From Comamonas sp. (GTDB taxonomy: Bacteria; Pseudomonadota; Gammaproteobacteria; Burkholderiales; Burkholderiaceae_C): DNA of 64,000 nucleotides. Under the pieces are notes generated by a model. The model did not search any database and had not been told where the DNA came from. It saw nothing but the letters and a program-made list of their open reading frames with translations. Position numbers and translations under genes: made by a program. This document shows positions 61,578 to 64,000 of the stretch, piece by piece (positions within the stretch are counted from its first letter, which is position 1; the number at the start of each line of letters is the position of its first letter). The stretch covers positions 62,001-126,000 of the forward strand of contig NZ_SPEY01000020.1 of the NCBI RefSeq assembly GCF_009360615.1, in the 5' to 3' direction.

Positions 61578-62281
61578 CGCAAAAAATCAAGGAAAAGAAT
61601 ACGCTGGGTCGATATGGCAGAGCGATATCTGCGCTGTCGGTTCTTTTGCTTTCGGCTTGTGGCAACCAGCCTGCAGCGCCGGACTGGTCCTTGAGCGCCG
61701 AAGCTGCAGCGCAAAAAGCCACCCAGGCCTATTTGCAGGGGCAGCAGCGTGTGGAGGCGCTGCAGTGGCAGAAGGCGCGCGATGCCGTGGCCAGCACCGG
61801 CCAGCCCGCACAGGCCGCCAGGCTGGAGCTGATGCGTTGCGCGGCGCAGGTGGCCAGCCTGGACTGGAACAGCTGCCCGGCCTATGAGGCGCTGGCGCTG
61901 GATGCGGGCCAGCAAGAGCAGGCCTATGCCCGCTATCTGCAGGCCCGTCCGCAAGCGGCTGATATCGAGCATTTGCCCGAGGCGCAGCGTGGCGTGGCGC
62001 GGCAGTTGCTCGGCAGCGGCGGCCCAGCCGAAGCCGCTGTGGCGGGGATCCGGGATCCGCTTTCGCGACTGGTCGCAGTGGGCGTGCTGCTGCGTGGCGG
62101 AGCAACTGCGCCCGGGCTGCAGCAGCAAGGCGTCGACACCGCATCGGAGCAAGGCTGGCGCAGACCCTTGATGGCCTGGTTGCTGCTGCAACTCAAGGCT
62201 GCGCAGCAGGGCGGCGATGCGGAAAAGCAGGCGCAGCTGCAGCGTCGGCTGAAGCTTCTGGAGACCTCTGCGCCCAAGTGA
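61574..62281 (+). CDS. Lipoprotein of the Mla-like operon
   Basis: A 235-residue protein with a type II signal peptide (ISALSVLLLSAC), overlapping the MCE gene by ATGA. The mature part is helical with TPR-like Ala/Gln-rich repeats. Outer-membrane or periplasmic accessory of the lipid-transport complex; no family name given. Confidence 0.7.
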   Translation: MTQKIKEKNTLGRYGRAISALSVLLLSACGNQPAAPDWSLSAEAAAQKATQAYLQGQQRVEALQWQKARDAVASTGQPAQAARLELMRCAAQVASLDWNSCPAYEALALDAGQQEQAYARYLQARPQAADIEHLPEAQRGVARQLLGSGGPAEAAVAGIRDPLSRLVAVGVLLRGGATAPGLQQQGVDTASEQGWRRPLMAWLLLQLKAAQQGGDAEKQAQLQRRLKLLETSAPK

Positions 62282-62302
62282 ACAGGCGGGCCGCCGGCTT
62301 GG

Positions 62303-62330
62303 AAATGAAAAAGCGAGGCCGGGGCCTCGC
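62303..62330 (-). terminator. Rho-independent terminator of the porin gene
   Basis: 8-bp perfect stem GCGAGGCC/GGCCTCGC (62313-62330), followed on the minus strand by TTTTTCATTT. Another GC-rich hairpin (GGCGGGCC/GGCCCGCC) stands at 62344-62362. Confidence 0.75.
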
Positions 62331-62373
62331 TGTGCGGGGGATGGCGGGCCACAGGCCCGCCCGAACCCGGTGC

Positions 62374-63411
62374 TTAGAAGCGGTGGCGGATACCGGCGAT
62401 CAGGCTGGTGCCGGTCTTGGGGCTGGCATCGCTCACGCGGTCGTACATCAGAGCGGTGTAGACGTCGGTGCGCTTGGACAGGAAGTGGTCGTAGCCCAGA
62501 GTCGCTGTGGTGCGCGTGGCGTCGGTCGCTGCCTCGTACTTGGTGCGGGCCACGGCAGCCTTGACAGTACCGGGTGTGCCGGAGACCGGAATGTCCAGAC
62601 CCAGCGAGTAGGTCTTGCTCTTGCTGTCCAGATCCTTGACCTTGGCCTGGCCGTAGGTGGCGTACAGCTTCACGACATCGAAGTTGTAGCTGCCGCCGAC
62701 CATCCAGTCGCTCTTGGTGGGCATGACCGTGCCGCTGCCGGGGTTGGTGATCTGGTCGCGCTCGTAAAAGGCCGTCAGGCTCAGCGGACCGCTGGAGTAC
62801 AGGGCATTCACGCCAACGTTCTTCTTGTTCTTGTTGCCAGGCGTCGATTGTTCGCCGAACTGGTAGTAGACATTGGCCGTCAGACCGCCGAAGTTAGGCG
62901 TGGTGTAGACCAGCATATTGCTCCAGCCGGTGTCGGCGGGAGTGGTGAGGCGGGCACCGCCCCAGGCAGCGGTCGGCGTGTTCGCGTGCAGCACCAGAGG
63001 GGAGATGGTGAACGAATCGCCAAAGGGATTGGTCAGAATGGTGGGCAGGAAGTTGGGTGCCTTGTCGCGGCCCAGGCCGATGCGGCCGAAGCTGCCGTTC
63101 AGACCGATGTTGGCATCGCGCGAGAAAAAGGTGTCGCCGGGGAAGCGGCCCATCTCACCGGTATCCATGCGCATGAAGGCGGTAATGTTGAAATCGACTT
63201 TCAGGCCGCTACCCAGGTCTTCCGTGCCCTTCAGGCCCCACCAGGAGGTGGTCATGCCACCGGAACCGACAACGCCCTTGCGTGCCTGCCCGGCCATCTT
63301 GACGGAGCCGGCATACATGTCGGCCAGTCCGGTCAGTTGCACATTGCTCTGGGCATAAGCGGCTCCGGAGCATGCCAGGGCAGCTGCCATGGCGATAAAA
63401 GCGGTCTTCAT
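62374..63411 (-). CDS. Gram-negative trimeric porin
   Basis: A 345-residue outer-membrane porin: signal peptide (TAFIAMAAALACSGAAYAQ), first strand SNVQLTGLADMYAGSV, many short amphipathic beta strands, and the terminal GIRHRF with C-terminal Phe, as in the betaproteobacterial 16-strand porins (Omp32 group). Ribosome site AGGACA precedes ATG 63411. General diffusion channel for small solutes. Confidence 0.93.
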   Translation of the reverse strand: MKTAFIAMAAALACSGAAYAQSNVQLTGLADMYAGSVKMAGQARKGVVGSGGMTTSWWGLKGTEDLGSGLKVDFNITAFMRMDTGEMGRFPGDTFFSRDANIGLNGSFGRIGLGRDKAPNFLPTILTNPFGDSFTISPLVLHANTPTAAWGGARLTTPADTGWSNMLVYTTPNFGGLTANVYYQFGEQSTPGNKNKKNVGVNALYSSGPLSLTAFYERDQITNPGSGTVMPTKSDWMVGGSYNFDVVKLYATYGQAKVKDLDSKSKTYSLGLDIPVSGTPGTVKAAVARTKYEAATDATRTTATLGYDHFLSKRTDVYTALMYDRVSDASPKTGTSLIAGIRHRF

Positions 63412-63891
63412 GAGTGTCCTCTCGAGTTGGATATTGGATTTACGTTTTGAAATATAGCGGGGGTTTGTATACAGCTCGCTCTGCCGTTCCGCGGAAGCCG
63501 ATGAAATCATCTTTTCAGTGATATGACAGTGGTTTTTTTACCTCAAGGACCCCGGGAAACCACTTGTGTGTGACACCCCGCTGCGACGGAAGCTGCCATG
63601 CACAGCCACCAAGGAGCGCCGGTGGCGGGTGAGTGAGTACTGATGGCTGGGTATTGAAGGAATAACAGTCATTCCTGATCAGCCTGATCCAGCGCAAGGC
63701 GTGGGTGCCCGCAAGGTGTCGGGGAGCCCGGGCAGATTCCAGCAAGGGTGCGGGCCGGCAAGCCCACGGGCTTGCACTTGCGGAAAGCCTGTCGGCAGGC
63801 TGCCCACGAAGGGGCTGAAGACTTTTTTGAAAAAAGTGCGCGTTTTCCCTGGGGAGGGGTTTTTTCCTCCCTATAATTCATTCCATCGACA
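63412..63891. other. Intergenic region before tRNA-Pro
   Basis: 480 bp containing the leftward porin promoter and the tRNA-Pro promoter: TATAAT at 63872-63877 with a GGGAGG/CCTCCC hairpin (63852-63871) upstream of it. No credible gene. Confidence 0.5.
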
Positions 63892-63968
63892 CGGAATGTA
63901 GCGCAGCCTGGTAGCGCACTTGCATGGGGTGCAAGGGGTCGCGAGTTCGAATCCCGCCATTCCGACCA
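63892..63968 (+). tRNA. tRNA-Pro(GGG)
   Basis: Complete 77-nt tRNA: acceptor CGGAATG/CATTCCG, anticodon arm CTTGC-ATGGGGT-GCAAG with anticodon GGG, T-arm GCGAG-TTCGAAT-CCCGC, discriminator A and encoded CCA. Reads CCC codons. Confidence 0.95.
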
Positions 63969-64000
63969 ATTTGAAAAGGCCTGTGATGTCATCACAGGCC

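Noticed and set aside
1-64000. CRISPR arrays, rRNA genes, riboswitches
   Set aside because: No regularly spaced repeats, no rRNA-like stretches and no recognisable riboswitch core were found by reading.

Overview
Host and evidence. The window is high-GC Gram-negative DNA with two complete CCA-encoding tRNA genes (Arg-TCT, Pro-GGG). It carries a trimeric-porin gene, umuD/cho, rhlE, ettA, a DUF1631 gene, a DmpA-type peptidase, paired MetQ-like binding proteins and an Mla-like cluster. This combination fits a betaproteobacterium of the Comamonadaceae (Comamonas/Delftia-like). The family assignment is inferred from gene content only.

Layout. (1) 1-1584 is the end of one mobile element, with a tyrosine recombinase reading leftward. 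It ends at a 45-bp tRNA-Thr(CGT) 3'-end repeat (1540-1584). (2) 1585-33835 is a genomic island of about 32 kb, bounded on the right by a perfect second copy of that repeat (33791-33835). It holds an integrase next to the left repeat and an AT-rich three-gene operon (2999-6686) that looks like an ABC three-component (ABC-3C) conflict system with an alpha/beta-hydrolase effector. A second recombinase follows, then a cluster of small uncharacterised genes including a Cys-peptidase-like protein. Next come an RND heavy-metal efflux operon (14147-22268) and a chromate-resistance operon with a superoxide dismutase-rhodanese fusion (22406-27065). The right part has a UvrD-like helicase and a module of replication-like, RepA-like and AlpA-like genes. 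(3) 33836-38313 is a decay zone: an IS3-family element truncating a secreted glycoside-hydrolase-like gene, and a SOS locus (umuD-cho) whose umuC is only a frameshifted stub fused to the end of a recombinase gene. (4) 38314-63968 is mostly chromosomal. It contains tRNA-Arg, a degenerate M14 peptidase-like lipoprotein, rhlE, ettA, DUF1631, an S58 peptidase, two MetQ-like proteins, and an LRR-kinase facing an ankyrin protein. A copper operon follows (CusF-like, DUF411, cupredoxin, multicopper oxidase, TolC, CopL-like), then a Zn/Cd/Pb P-type ATPase divergent from a MerR regulator. The last part is an Mla-like lipid-transport operon without an ATPase gene, a porin and tRNA-Pro.

How it works together. 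Four metal-handling systems (RND efflux, chromate, copper oxidation/sequestration, P-type ATPase) lie within 45 kb, two on the island and two outside it. The island combines metal resistance with a probable nucleotide-driven defence operon. Both island ends carry the same motif, two GTCACA hexamers 11 bp apart, which probably are integrase arm sites.
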